NCBI GenBank assembly: GCA_016806645.1
Contig: JACSYO010002116.1
Coordinates: 6,950,001 to 7,014,000 of the forward strand
Source: Ophiodon elongatus
Taxonomy: Eukaryota; Chordata; Actinopteri; Perciformes; Hexagrammidae
Reading direction: 5' to 3'
Length of the DNA stretch: 64,000 nucleotides
The position numbers and the translations under genes were made by a program. The number at the start of each line of letters is the position of its first letter. Position 1 is the stretch's first letter. Below are positions 12,401-22,900 of the stretch, one piece after another. Under the pieces are notes generated by a model. That model was not told the DNA's origin. It saw only the letters and a program-made list of their open reading frames with translations, and did not search any database.

Positions 12401-14128
12401 GAGTATTTTGAATGTGCTGCTCTCGGTTATGTCACATGGTCACATGTGCAGGTTGGATGACTTTACATGACGTTGCTTTCTTCCCAACTTGTTTTAAACC
12501 GTTGAATAATGTTAAATTGGTGAGCATGTTTGGTTCAGTTGCTAAAGTTCATGTGCTTGCAAGCTTGTTTTGCCTGCAAAGGTTTAAGGTTTGCGACTCA
12601 ATTCTGGCTAGAAGCAATGTGTTCATGGCATTGTTGAGAGAGTTTGATAATGATGAATGGAAAGCAGGGGTCAAAACATGTTGACATCGTTATACAATAT
12701 CATTATTTTTCACATTTTTCTATACTTTTTAGTGACACACTACAGAAAAATATATTATTCAGGACTAGAAAACCCATTAAGTTAGATGTAAGAAGTCTGT
12801 CCTACATTTTATTTGTTTTGTATTTCTGATTGTTTCTTTCTTTCAACAGCTGAGATCTACCCAAAGGTGTATCACACCTGTTTCTTCATTGTCACATACT
12901 TTGCACCCTTATGTCTCATGGTACTGGCGTATATCCAGATATGTCACAAGCTGTGGTGTCAACAGGTAGTTATTCTAGCACTTCATATTTCATTCATCAA
13001 TTCTTACAAAGCCAAGTTTTCAACGACTGATGTAAGCACCCATCAAATCAACAGATTCCTGGAAGCACATCAGTGTTGCAAAGGAAGTGGAGGACCATCC
13101 AGTGCTCAGCTCCGGCTCCAGGAGAGCCTGTGAGGGTCAGAACCAGCACGGTTTGTGCCGAGATCAAACAGGTCCGAGCCCGACGCAAGACGGCTCGCAT
13201 GCTGATCGTGGTGCTCTTTGTTTTCGCCCTGTGCTACCTGCCCATCAGCGTGCTCAACGTCATGAAAAGGTAAAAATATCTCGAGCTCTGGATCAAAGGT
13301 TATTCAAATGATGACGCTGTGATATGGTTCACATTTTGCATTTCTTTTTTTTACATTAGAAGCTCACCTTAGTAGTTTAATGTTTAATAATGACTGATAC
13401 AGTATATTTCGTACTGACTTTTTTTGCAATGCTGAATTAGAATAATGTGCAATATAGTTTAGCATTAAAATATTTCAAAATGTATCTCGAACTGATACAT
13501 TTCACACTTTACCTGCAGAGTTTTGGGGACTTTCAAGAAAACAGACAACAGAGAAACGGTGTATGCATGGTTCACCTTCTCACATTGGCTCATATATGCC
13601 AACAGTGCAGTAAATCCCATCGTCTACAATTTCCTTAGCGGTAAGTTTGTATCCTCATCACTTAAACCAGTTGTGTGCGCTCATTGCCGTCCCCTAGTGG
13701 ACAGTTTGGCCACAACAATACAGCTCACTGGCTTAAAATCCACATCTGATAATATGTTGTGCATATAATATACACTTACAGTGATTAACAGTGTTTAGAT
13801 GTTTATGGCCGTGATAATAGCATATGCATCTCAGCTGTTAGTTCATAATGCCATTGAAACTGAAAAGGGCTGTTAAAAAACAACTTTATAAAAGATACTG
13901 TACATCCCTCTCACCCCACCCCGCGACTGAATGGTTTCTGGGCAAATTTCGTCTTTCTGTTTTTCACCAGGGAAGTTCCGTGGGGAGTTCAAAGCAGCCT
14001 TTTCTTGCCAAGGTCAAAATCAAACTCAAAGGACGAGGCCCAGAGTGAGCACTGACAGTCGGAAGTCACTGTCAACTCAAGTCAACAACATGGACAATAT
14101 GTCAAGGATATCGGATCACATAGTGTAG
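3237..14128 (+). CDS. hcrtr2: Orexin (hypocretin) receptor type 2, 5'-partial, six exons in window
   Basis: Class A GPCR for orexin neuropeptides, coupling mainly to Gq in the plasma membrane of neurons. Six exons in consistent phase (179, 244, 116, 215, 122 and 158 bp) encode about 343 residues from the end of TM1 to the stop. Visible hallmarks: the MRTVTNYFIVNLSFADVLVT segment of TM2, the DRW motif at the end of TM3 (the orexin-receptor version of DRY), an ECL2 with an NKT glycosylation site and paired cysteines, the EIKQVRARRKTARML run of ICL3/TM6, and NPIVY in TM7. All junctions are GT-AG. The exon coding the extracellular N-terminus and most of TM1 is not in the first 3.2 kb and must lie to the left. 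The C-terminal tail is shorter than in mammals and keeps one cysteine after the KAAFSC motif. Gene order with GFRAL, HMGCLL1 and BMP5 supports HCRTR2 rather than HCRTR1. Confidence 0.95.
6195..6265 (+). mobile_element. SINE/LINE-type 3' tail fragment
   Basis: The stretch around gtaagtcgctttggatgaaa followed by gcgtcagctaaatg and an ATGTAATGTAAT run matches a 3'-tail motif I know as widespread in fish retroposons. Only the tail is recognisable, so the family (V-SINE or an L2-like LINE) is uncertain. Confidence 0.6.
6994..7011 (+). repeat. Short interstitial telomere-like run
   Basis: Three consecutive TAACCC hexamers. Too short to be more than a chance or relic interstitial telomeric sequence. 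Confidence 0.6.
7324..7825. mobile_element. Non-autonomous hAT-like element (MITE), 502 bp
   Basis: The ends are imperfect inverted repeats starting TAGTGGTGTAGTGGA on the left and, in reverse complement, TAGTAGTGCAACGGA on the right. They are flanked by near-identical 8-bp sequences (cgaggcag at 7316-7323, caaggcag at 7826-7833), the target-site duplication length typical of hAT transposons. Subterminal blocks rich in GATCCG/CGGATC occur on both sides and no transposase frame is present. Confidence 0.7.
8656..8899 (+). CDS. hcrtr2: hcrtr2 exon 3 (TM3, ICL2, TM4, ECL2)
   Basis: Acceptor ctccag, first codon Thr, 244 bp, phase-1 end before donor gttagt. It contains LTLSCIAQDRWYAICHPLMF and the ECL2 with NKTSLFTVCDEHW; the ECL2 cysteine pairs with TM3 in the family. 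Confidence 0.95.
11039..11390 (+). mobile_element. LINE retrotransposon fragment (APE-type endonuclease N-terminus), frameshifted
   Basis: The conceptual protein starts LALFNTRSHSNRS and continues ILLCLTET, the pattern of the apurinic-like endonuclease of L2/Rex/RTE-class LINEs (N..S....K...I.......D.L.LTET). A second, shifted frame supplies GGGVVVLYR. The frame change and absence of reverse transcriptase show a dead, truncated copy. An AT-rich ATTATTATT tail near 11.58-11.61 kb may be its 3' end after an internal deletion. Confidence 0.75.
11950..12135 (+). repeat. Degenerate TGACATTTTATGACATA-type tandem repeat
   Basis: The words gacattttt, tatgacat, atactat and tatgactttt recur at irregular 18-30-base spacing across about 180 bp, as expected of a decayed minisatellite. 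Confidence 0.5.
12850..12965 (+). CDS. hcrtr2: hcrtr2 exon 4 (TM5)
   Basis: Acceptor ttcaacag; the split codon gives Ala, then EIYPKVYHTCFF and a hydrophobic TM5 ending at KLWCQQ. Donor gtagtt; 116 bp. Confidence 0.94.
13055..13269 (+). CDS. hcrtr2: hcrtr2 exon 5 (ICL3, TM6)
   Basis: Starts IPGSTSVLQRKW after an aacag acceptor and ends in the split Arg codon of NVMKR before donor gtaaaa. ICL3 is Pro/Ser/Arg-rich; TM6 has FALCYLP. Confidence 0.95.
13519..13640 (+). CDS. hcrtr2: hcrtr2 exon 6 (ECL3, TM7)
   Basis: Starts VLGTFKKTDNRETVYAWF after a ctgcag acceptor and ends NFLSG with donor gtaagt. It contains the TM7 motif NPIVY. Confidence 0.95.
13641..13970 (+). other. hcrtr2 intron 6
   Basis: A 330-bp GT-AG intron; nothing else recognised. 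Confidence 0.85.
13971..14128 (+). CDS. hcrtr2: hcrtr2 last coding exon (C-terminal tail)
   Basis: Acceptor ttcaccag, then GKFRGEFKAAFSC (helix 8) and a 40-residue tail with STDSRKSLSTQ, ending DHIV and a TAG stop. The mammalian multi-cysteine stretch after helix 8 and the final residues are absent. Confidence 0.93.
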
Positions 14129-16145
14129 TCTTACAATCCAGGTGGGGAATTCTGCTTACACATTCAACTTTAAGGTAGATATTAAAATGTTTAAACCTGT
14201 GAAAACAGACATTTTAATTGGGAAAAAAGAATGTCTCAAAATTAGAGTTTTATGTTTGGTTTCACAAGGACACTTGATGAAATTAAGAGCTTTAGAGAAC
14301 CAACCATCCACTGTTTTATGAAGAACTTCTCACCTCTTTTACAGGATCCTAAACATAGTAGGACATGACAATCACTTGTCATTCACTGAAACTATCTTTT
14401 TATTGTCAAAGGACACCATTTGAATGGTAGCATTTAATAACTCATACCGTATGTATTTTAGGTTAAGTGACATCATTTTGATTACACATGGATACTTTTA
14501 TTGTATTGTAAATTTAATATTTTGACTGTATGACTTTAAGTAGCCAAAATCTGTAATTATGAGTATTTATTCACATTTATTTATTTTGTGTTTTACTGTT
14601 TTGTTTTTTACAACAACAGAAGAGGGTTAGGGTTCCTATAGAGATTACGTTTTATAACTAATCAGATCTTAAGTCTGACTTCCTCATAAGCAGATGTCCA
14701 TCTTCAGTCATTATTCTCTGTAAATTCCCTTGAATGTTTTATTCTGTGCACAAATAGTATGGAAATGATGCCCAGTTAAACGTCATAAACATTCATCCGA
14801 CTTCTGAATACCAAAATGATAACCGCATCAATGGACCTCATTATGAAGCTGGTTTCTTTCACTCGACAGTGTCGACACACACTCGACATTGTGATATGTT
14901 CCATTATAGCTGCAAGTTTGCCCACCAATAGCGTCAAAGCAAAATGGTCCATTCGAAAATCTTTTTCAATGCACAGAAATGCTTCTGTCAGTCACCTCTA
15001 CTGACGGCTTCAGAGCCCAGGACACACTGTCCTGTTGGAAAAAAAACAGGGGCTGTCATGACAACTAAGTAATTGTATACTAATACCAAACTACACTTCA
15101 ACATCTTCATTCAAGAAAAGTTCTGAAAAGTGCTTCTGAGATATTGTTTAGTGATAGAAATCAACAATGTTACACAAGTTTTGGCTATTAATCAAGCTCT
15201 GCATTACAGTTTGGCTCATCAATAAGTATGATTAATTACATTTATTTTCATTCATTGAAATATTGGACTGATTATCTGAATCAGTGGTTCTCAACCAGAG
15301 ATCCAGGAAACCCCATAAACATGTGGAATACTTCATTTCCAAAGCTATCTCTTCAACTGTAGAAACTCAATATCCTTATAGCTACGATACTGGAGGGTTG
15401 AACTTTGGTGCCTTTAAAAAATACTGAAACACTGATATTTTTGATAAATAATCATCATTAATGTGGATATGATGAGGCATATAGGGGAAAAAAAGCAAAA
15501 CAGTCCCGTGAGTTCAGAATATTACATATTGTTACTGTAATGTTCAGCCTTTAAAACCAGGAAACGACAAAACTTAAACCAATTATTTATGATATCCAAA
15601 ATCTAAGGTGATATTTAATCTCATATCACGATATACATGTAAATATGATATCAATATCTTGCCAAGCACATGTGACAACTACGAAATTCTGGTCTTAAAT
15701 CAACAACCTCTGTCTTATCTTCCACTTAGCAGTTGGGGGTTAAGGGCCTTGCTAAAGGCAATAATAAGCAATGTTCTTTCACTTTCTCCTTCAAAATACA
15801 TCATGGTCCAAGGACTGAATGGGCAATGTTCCAGTTTCGAAAATGGTTCTCTTTCATTATAATTGTTACTTGCTTGGAAGGACGGGGAAACTCCACCACA
15901 GTTTATTTTATTCTCAGCTGTCATACTGAATAGTTCCCTGAGAGGATAACCGCACCACATTTCTGTGGTTATGTGGTTCATTATTCTCTTCAATATTTAC
16001 AACCAGCACATACATGTTTAATTGTTCAATTAATGTTTTTAATTGCAGCTTATGCACCTGCATGTGGGTGCAATTTTTGAAGTTAAAGAAAACTCAAAGT
16101 CAATTTTTAAACATAAATTCTGAAAAAAGGTACCCACGCACAATT

Positions 16146-16206
16146 TATTCTGTTTGCATATTCAAACACTAACCTCAAGTTAGTGTTTGAATATGCAAAC
16201 AGAATA
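16146..16206. repeat. Perfect 28-bp inverted repeat with 5-nt loop
   Basis: The left arm 16146-16173 is exactly complementary to the right arm 16179-16206, with loop ctcaa. The right-arm motif ATATGCAAACAG is repeated once more immediately after. This could be a hairpin relic of a DNA transposon or a cruciform-prone site. Confidence 0.85.
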
Positions 16207-18764
16207 TGCAAACAGCAGTCAAACTATATATAACAGCAGTTTATGGTGGCAGATATAAAAAACCCAAATAAGGAGAAAATATTTAAGCAGCTTCTGCACG
16301 TAGTTCCATGCAACAACAAAAACAAGCTGTGACAGGAAACCATTTCCTCAAAACACTGAGACAATAAGGTAGATGGATGGAATTTGAATGCACCTGATCA
16401 CATGGGAAATGTCCTTCAACATAATCACAACTTATACTCACAGAATATAAACTAATTTGAACACACAGTGCATCAAATACTCAACAAATAAAGCGAATTA
16501 ATGCAAATGTAAAAAAATGAACACGCTGAAGAAAAACAAGTATTAGTCATCATTGCCATCAGCATAGTATAGTGCCTCTGTTAAAGCACCTCTACTCATA
16601 TACAGTGTGATCTTTTGTCAAATCAAGCTAATCGAACAACTCAATAGAATTTAAAAAGCAATCAGAAAAAAAACAAGTTGTTGACTCATGAGTTGTGGTT
16701 GCTGATTTGTGAGATTGTTATTGGTAAAAAGTCTGTTTGTTAAACTCTGCCACAAAAATGTGTAGCTGAGAGTAGAATTGTTATTTATAAAACATTGTAA
16801 AAGACAGAGGGTTAGATGTAACACCTGCTAAAAAAGTCCACTTTACTGCAATTAATAAAAAAAAAAATGACTTAGCTAAATACTATGTGGATACTGTTTG
16901 TGTATATATCTGTCTTTCCATCTATGTCATAGCTGTATAGGTATTTTGGGGTCCCCTCCCCCTCCCTCTCTCTACAGAAAAGAGAGAAAAGGCTTGCACT
17001 GTTTTGTGTTTGTAATGCTGCACTGGTAACAGAAAATGAGCTGACAATAGACGCAACAGGAGGTCTCTTAGCTTACCCCAGCCCTGCCCATGTTGATACC
17101 TTTTTCACTCTGTAGTGGCACCTCAGCTAAAACTTTGGGGTTTAGTTACTCTTTAAAGCCACCTGCATATTCAGGAAATATCTGAGAATTGTGCCCCTTA
17201 GTGGTGGCATTTAGAAGACACTGTGGCCAACAGCAATGCAATGCACCGGCATTTACCTCTGTTCCTCAGTACCATTGTTGTCCAGACTGGAACAGTTTAC
17301 AAAATCCTCCACTCCAGTCTCAAGATATAATGCATCCAAAATATCCACCAGTTTTGCATACATTTTGTATTTCATTGTATAGAAATATATATATAGTATT
17401 TCTCTATCTGATTATTTTTCATTTCTGTTTTTGAAACCTCCTTGTATCTAAACATGACTGTATAGTATATTATTTTTGTATCATTAAAAATAATAACATT
17501 GGTGAAAGTAATATATTTGTTGATAAAAACCTAATTTAATTCTGCTAATTAATGAATATGATATGATATGTTTTGACAGTCGAATGTTGTTGAATAAGTA
17601 GCTAATAGTAGCTGTTGGCTATTTTTTATTAAGGTAGCAAGTTACAGGCAACGTGGTGAATTCAACAAATTACCACAGGTTTTTTTCACAATCAATGCCT
17701 GCCAAATATTTATCTGCCAGTGAAGCGGCATGTGGAGTTCATTGCCAAATAGAGGTTTTCACATACAAATAATTTGCCTTGGTATTTTGGTGCATAACAA
17801 TAAACATAGGAAGAGAGAAGAAACAAAATAAGTACTGCAAAAGTCCAGAGTCATATATATAAAATAATAAAATATGCAATACAAATGTAAGAAATAAAAT
17901 AAAAATATGTAAAATATGTTTTTAAGTGTGTGCCAATTGGCCATCGGATTGTTTACTAAGTTACTGTCAGAATTCAGATGTCATAAAATAATCTCTAGAA
18001 TCTGCGCCCTACCGTGCATTTAGAGATGTTTCTGGTGAGATGGATGTAAGCATGCTTGTTAATCAGCATAAGTCAATTTTATATCTTTGATTACAAACCA
18101 GTTTGCCGTCTCTTTTCCGTGGATCGGACACCCCGCATCTCCTTTATCCGTATGCCTGCTCACCAAAACTTAAGAACAACAAATATGAATTGAAGAAGAA
18201 TATTTCATTCGATAACATTTCATGAATTGTTTGAAATCTATCTTTTTTCAATGAATTTTGACCTTTGGACTGAGGAGAGATATTTAAAGAGACGAGGAGT
18301 GTCGCATCGCTTAATGTGAGTGTGTGAGAAAGAAAATGAAAGGGAGAGGGGATATTAATAATGATAATTTCAATGTCAACGTTATGAATGATGCTTCAAA
18401 CTATTCGGTAGAGCCCTAGTTATGGTTATGAATTGGATTGCGACATTAAAGATAAGAAACTGCAAGAAGACGAAATATTGTCGCACCAAGCACAAACACA
18501 CAAACCTTTAAAAGGGAGCCATTGTTTGAATAGAGGAGACATTGCTATTAAATATATATTTTTAAATGTTTAGATGTTTTAAGATGTTTTATGAATGTTT
18601 AATCACGTAGGCCTAACTTCAACTGTATTACTTACAAAAAGCTTAAAGGTTCAATCATTTCAAAGCTCCATAAGAGCTGAGTCATGCCGCCGCCCCCTTG
18701 CCTATCAGCAAACTTGTGTAACCATAATTGGACAATATGAAAATAGAAACATTCGCCCACATTG

Positions 18765-18840
18765 AGGGCCTTGTTGATGAGGCCAGCTGCAGTCGGGAAG
18801 AAACTGTTCTTATGGGCTGAGGTTTTGGTCGGCTATAATA
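18765..18840 (+). mobile_element. Dispersed-repeat-like fragment
   Basis: The run aggccagctgcagtcgggaa followed by gaaactgttcttatgggctg and aggttttggtc resembles a sequence I associate with an interspersed fish repeat of uncertain class. Assigned from memory of the motif only. Confidence 0.35.
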
Positions 18841-19918
18841 TTTCCTTTTCATCTTTTTTTTGTGATGTTCAATGCATTTATGTGTGCATGTATGTACTAA
18901 TTTACCTATTTATTGACTCCAGTGTCACATGGCACAGCTCCACCCACTCATTCCATCATGTGTCCTCAACTTGACCTTTTTTTAGACTTTTTTTAAAGAG
19001 CTTCTGTCCTAGTGAGCTTTCAAAATGTATGAATTACTTGTTTATTCCTCACACTGTATGTATTTCTTCTTTTATCTTTTATCAATAAAGTATGCATTGT
19101 ACCACACTGCTTATCTTCTGCTGTCTCTTATCTTTGGGTCTACTCTCTCATAAAAACATGGATCACAAATGGAAAAACAGCACCAATGCACCAGCAGCAT
19201 TTTAGGTCTTGGCAGGTTTGGACCAGAGGTTAAATGAGATGTCTTACTGTTGATCCACTAACTGAGAAACTGTGATTCAGGAAAATCAAATCAAAGCAAA
19301 GCTGGGGACATCTTTCAGTGAAAGCAAGAGGTGCACTCGAGTTGCTCAGTTTCAAAAAGTAGCATCCAGTCCACTTTCATTGAATAATCAAAGAGTAAAA
19401 ACAAATGATATGCTTTAATTTTGCAATAATTTGCTAATTGTTGGCCACTTGTAGGCAACAGAAACAAGCTCTGAGACCTACGCTGAAATGTCAAATGAAA
19501 AGTTGCCTATTTACTCATCCAGCAGACACACTAACATTAGCATTCATTTGGAGTTGTGTTTCCAACAATAAGGAAAATATAATTCACCCTCCCTTGTAGC
19601 AGTTTTTGGTCTCCATTAGCGAAATTACTGGCTATTTAGTTGTCTAATGGTCCACTACTCTATGTTCAGTCGCTTAGAAAGAAAAAGTGAAACACACACT
19701 ATGACTTTAAATGGACAAAAGATTTGTTTTTGTTGTTCTATAAGTCTGTTTTATTGTTGAACTAAATTCATTACATGGTGCACAGTGCCGCCTCCAGTAA
19801 ATGTGTTACATCCTGTTGACTGTGGGGGGTGTTTCCCAGCTCAAGTACCGACGCCATCAAGAGGCACAGATCAGCTGCAGGAGAGCTTCAGTTGTCCACT
19901 GACAGCTTTACAGCCATC

Positions 19919-19955
19919 ATGCATCTGATACATCTGGAAGCTGCGGTCCTACTTG
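19919..19955 (+). CDS. gfral: gfral exon 1 (start, signal peptide)
   Basis: ATG, then HLIHLEAAVLL, ending in a split Gly codon before donor gtgagt. It gives an exact phase-1 junction to exon 2, which continues the hydrophobic leader. Confidence 0.85.
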
Positions 19956-22900
19956 GTGAGTCAACAGTCACTACGAAATAAGTGACTTTTTACGGTAAAA
20001 CCCATTCATCTTAATGTTTCTGTGTGTTGTCAGGGAATGTAACTAAAACTAAGGACTTAAAGTAGAGCTGCATGTCTGGAAGCCTATATTGCATGTATAG
20101 TCAACCAAAGCGTGTCTACAATAAGGGATGTTTAAAGTTGCATCAGTATTTGTATTTAAAACATACTAAATGTATCTAAATAGTGTGTCGATTTATTTAT
20201 TGCAATAACATTCACTTAAAATGATTTTTTCAAGATAAATTGATTATGGGCATGTGCGTCTATTTCAGGGATTGTGATTCCTCGGATTTTCAGTGTCAGA
20301 AGTTCGTCTCCACCTTCCGACTGTTTGGCTGCTGTGCACACCTGCATGTCAAATCTATGCCAGTGGAATGAAGAGGCATTTTACGACGGTGTCTGTCAGG
20401 GTAAATGTGACACATTTCCAATATACCATTTCTGCTGTGGGGTAGTGGAACATTGTGTTATCATAAGGTTTTCTTGTGCCATTATAAAAGTAATATAATT
20501 TCCTCAGGAGCCTTTAGGACATGAAGCTACTTAATTGAATTGCACTTCTTGGAGTATATGGCTTAAATGTAATAAATGAGGCAATAGCCTGAAGCAAAGT
20601 TTGTATAAATAATTAAATAGATGATAATAAATAGGCCAGCAAGTGCCTTTAAAATATATGTCTGTTTTGACATTTGAATCCTGTATGACGACAGTGAATT
20701 GTATGTGGTCTGCATGTAAAATCAGAGGAGAGACGATCAGAGACGCAGAAACAAACACTTGTTGCTCAAACAAGACCTCGCTCGCTTATGGCAAATCCTG
20801 TTTTTCTGCCTCCCTCTTGTGTTTGTGCTATTCAAGGTGAAGGGTGGCAAATAACAGGCTCAGAGGTCTGTAACCTGACCATCCAGACTGTACTGGACCA
20901 ATTTCCCTCTCTGCACGGGTGTGTGTGTGCCTGGGAGGAGGAGCTTTGTGACTCTATACAAGCGCTGGCCACACAATGCCACCAAAAGCCAGGTGCAGTA
21001 TTCTCAGCCGTCTCTGTGATAAGCAGTTATTGGTGAAATTGCATGTTTGTTTACCAAAGGCGATCTGATGTGACACTATTGTGCTGCTGAATGAACAACA
21101 GACTGGTTTTAATAGGCATTTGTTGGAGAAAAGATAATCATGTTTCCAATTCTTCTCATAGCAGCTCCGCAGCAGAGGAGAAGCTCAGTGATGGACTGGC
21201 AGTCAAGCAGTTTATTAGACTATGGTAATTATTTAGCAGCTGCGATAGAGACGCTAGTATTGTTTTCACCTTATGGGTCATCAGAGCAAAATGTGTACCT
21301 CTAGACATAAAGCACTGAGGCGGTTTTGAGTACAATGCCAGGTGTTTTTATGTCTGTCTGCAGACAGATTTTGTCACAGCGATAGTGTCACAACCGTGCA
21401 AAATGCAGTAATTAAACTTCACAGGTGTAAAGTTTGGTGATGCCAACTTAGGCCAGGAGTTTAAGATGGGGCATGAAGTTGGGGGGGTTGGGATGGGGGC
21501 AATGGGCCCTTCGTCCCCTTGCTCGGAGTTGGACCAGACCCATCTTCAAACTAAACCTTAATTTATATCTCAACTACTGCCCTGTAAAGTTTTGTGACTG
21601 CATCTTTGCCATGATGACACACACAGACGCACAAGGGGAAAACAAAACCAGCTTCAATGTTGTGACTGGTAATGAGAAGATAAAATGGTGTACTGAATTC
21701 ATTCAATATAAAACGATTTCTATGGAGTGAATATAGTTGATTTCGAAACGGTCACGAATCTGTATTACATAATGTACAAATGAACAATGAAATGTACATA
21801 TGTATACAACGATTTGGGTCTTCACAAATACGTTTCAATCTACACACAAATACGAAGCAATGTGAAAAATGTAAACTAATCAAGGGCTTTTCTGTTTGTA
21901 TAGAAAAACGTCTTTCCCACTTTGAAATTACTCAAAGATATTACCGAAAGCCCAGATGTTCCAGTTTTCCACTAAGTATATGCAGCATGCATTTATGGAT
22001 TGTGTAGACCTGGAGACAGGGAAATTAGTCTCAAAACTCCACATGTAAAACATCCATGCACACATATTTAACAATCTGTCAGTAAATACAAAAGAATGTC
22101 ACAAATATTTTTTTTAATTTGTAAAAAATATGCACGTAAAATATAAATATTTCTACAAGTTGTGATGTGTGCATTTGTAAAACAGTTTACACGTGTTGAA
22201 ATTGCTTCATATTTATATGTAGTTTGAGCACGCATTTGTGAATACCAAAGATTACACACAAATCGTAAAAAGAAATCTTATTTTTCATTTGAAGATCATT
22301 AAATACACATTTGTGACCATTTCAAGATCAATTTCGCTCCATATGTCTCTGTAATCTAAAAACTAACTCGCTGCTTTTCTTTTTGCAGTACATGATAATT
22401 CTGCATCCTGCTTGGACCAAATGAAAGTTTGTGTCAATGATGCAGTTTGCAATATCTACCTAATACCTGTCCTTCAGGCATGCATAACACAGTGCGACCG
22501 TGACCGCTGTCAGACAGTGACTCAGCAGTTTTATGGCAACATGCCGCACAATGTTGCAGAGATGCTGATCATGTGCGAGTGTGACACTTCAGATCACACC
22601 TGTCTGGAAATGACAACTATTCTGCACAGCGGTACATGTGGAGGCCAGACCTGGATCTGCCAGGATACAGTAAACCAGTGTGTTGAGGACAGTAACTGCA
22701 GGTATGTTCCTACTCTGTCTCTCTTTATGGTAACATGTCTAACACTGGAATACTACAGAAGATAAAAAAGGAGTGTGGAAGTATTTTCCACTTCAGGATT
22801 ATCATAACATATGTATTATTATGAAGTAAATGAGGCTGTACTTATGGCGTGACACAAATGTCTGCACCAAATTTCAAAACAAATGTCAACCTTGTGGTAG

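Larger units (their letters stand above)
8900..12849 (+). other. hcrtr2 intron 3
   Basis: A 3.9-kb intron. It holds a LINE endonuclease fragment near 11.0-11.4 kb, a degenerate TGACAT-rich repeat near 11.95-12.13 kb, and otherwise AT-rich sequence without recognised exons. Confidence 0.8.
14129..19918. other. Intergenic region hcrtr2-gfral (tandem orientation)
   Basis: It should contain the hcrtr2 3' UTR and the gfral promoter. No clear canonical poly(A) signal was found close to the hcrtr2 stop (an ATTAAA occurs near 14180). A perfect inverted repeat lies at 16146-16206 and a fish dispersed-repeat-like stretch near 18765-18840. No coding exon recognised. Confidence 0.7.

Noticed and set aside
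13971..14190. Stop-codon read-through extending the hcrtr2 tail
   Set aside because: The codons after TAG do not resemble the mammalian tail and stop again soon.
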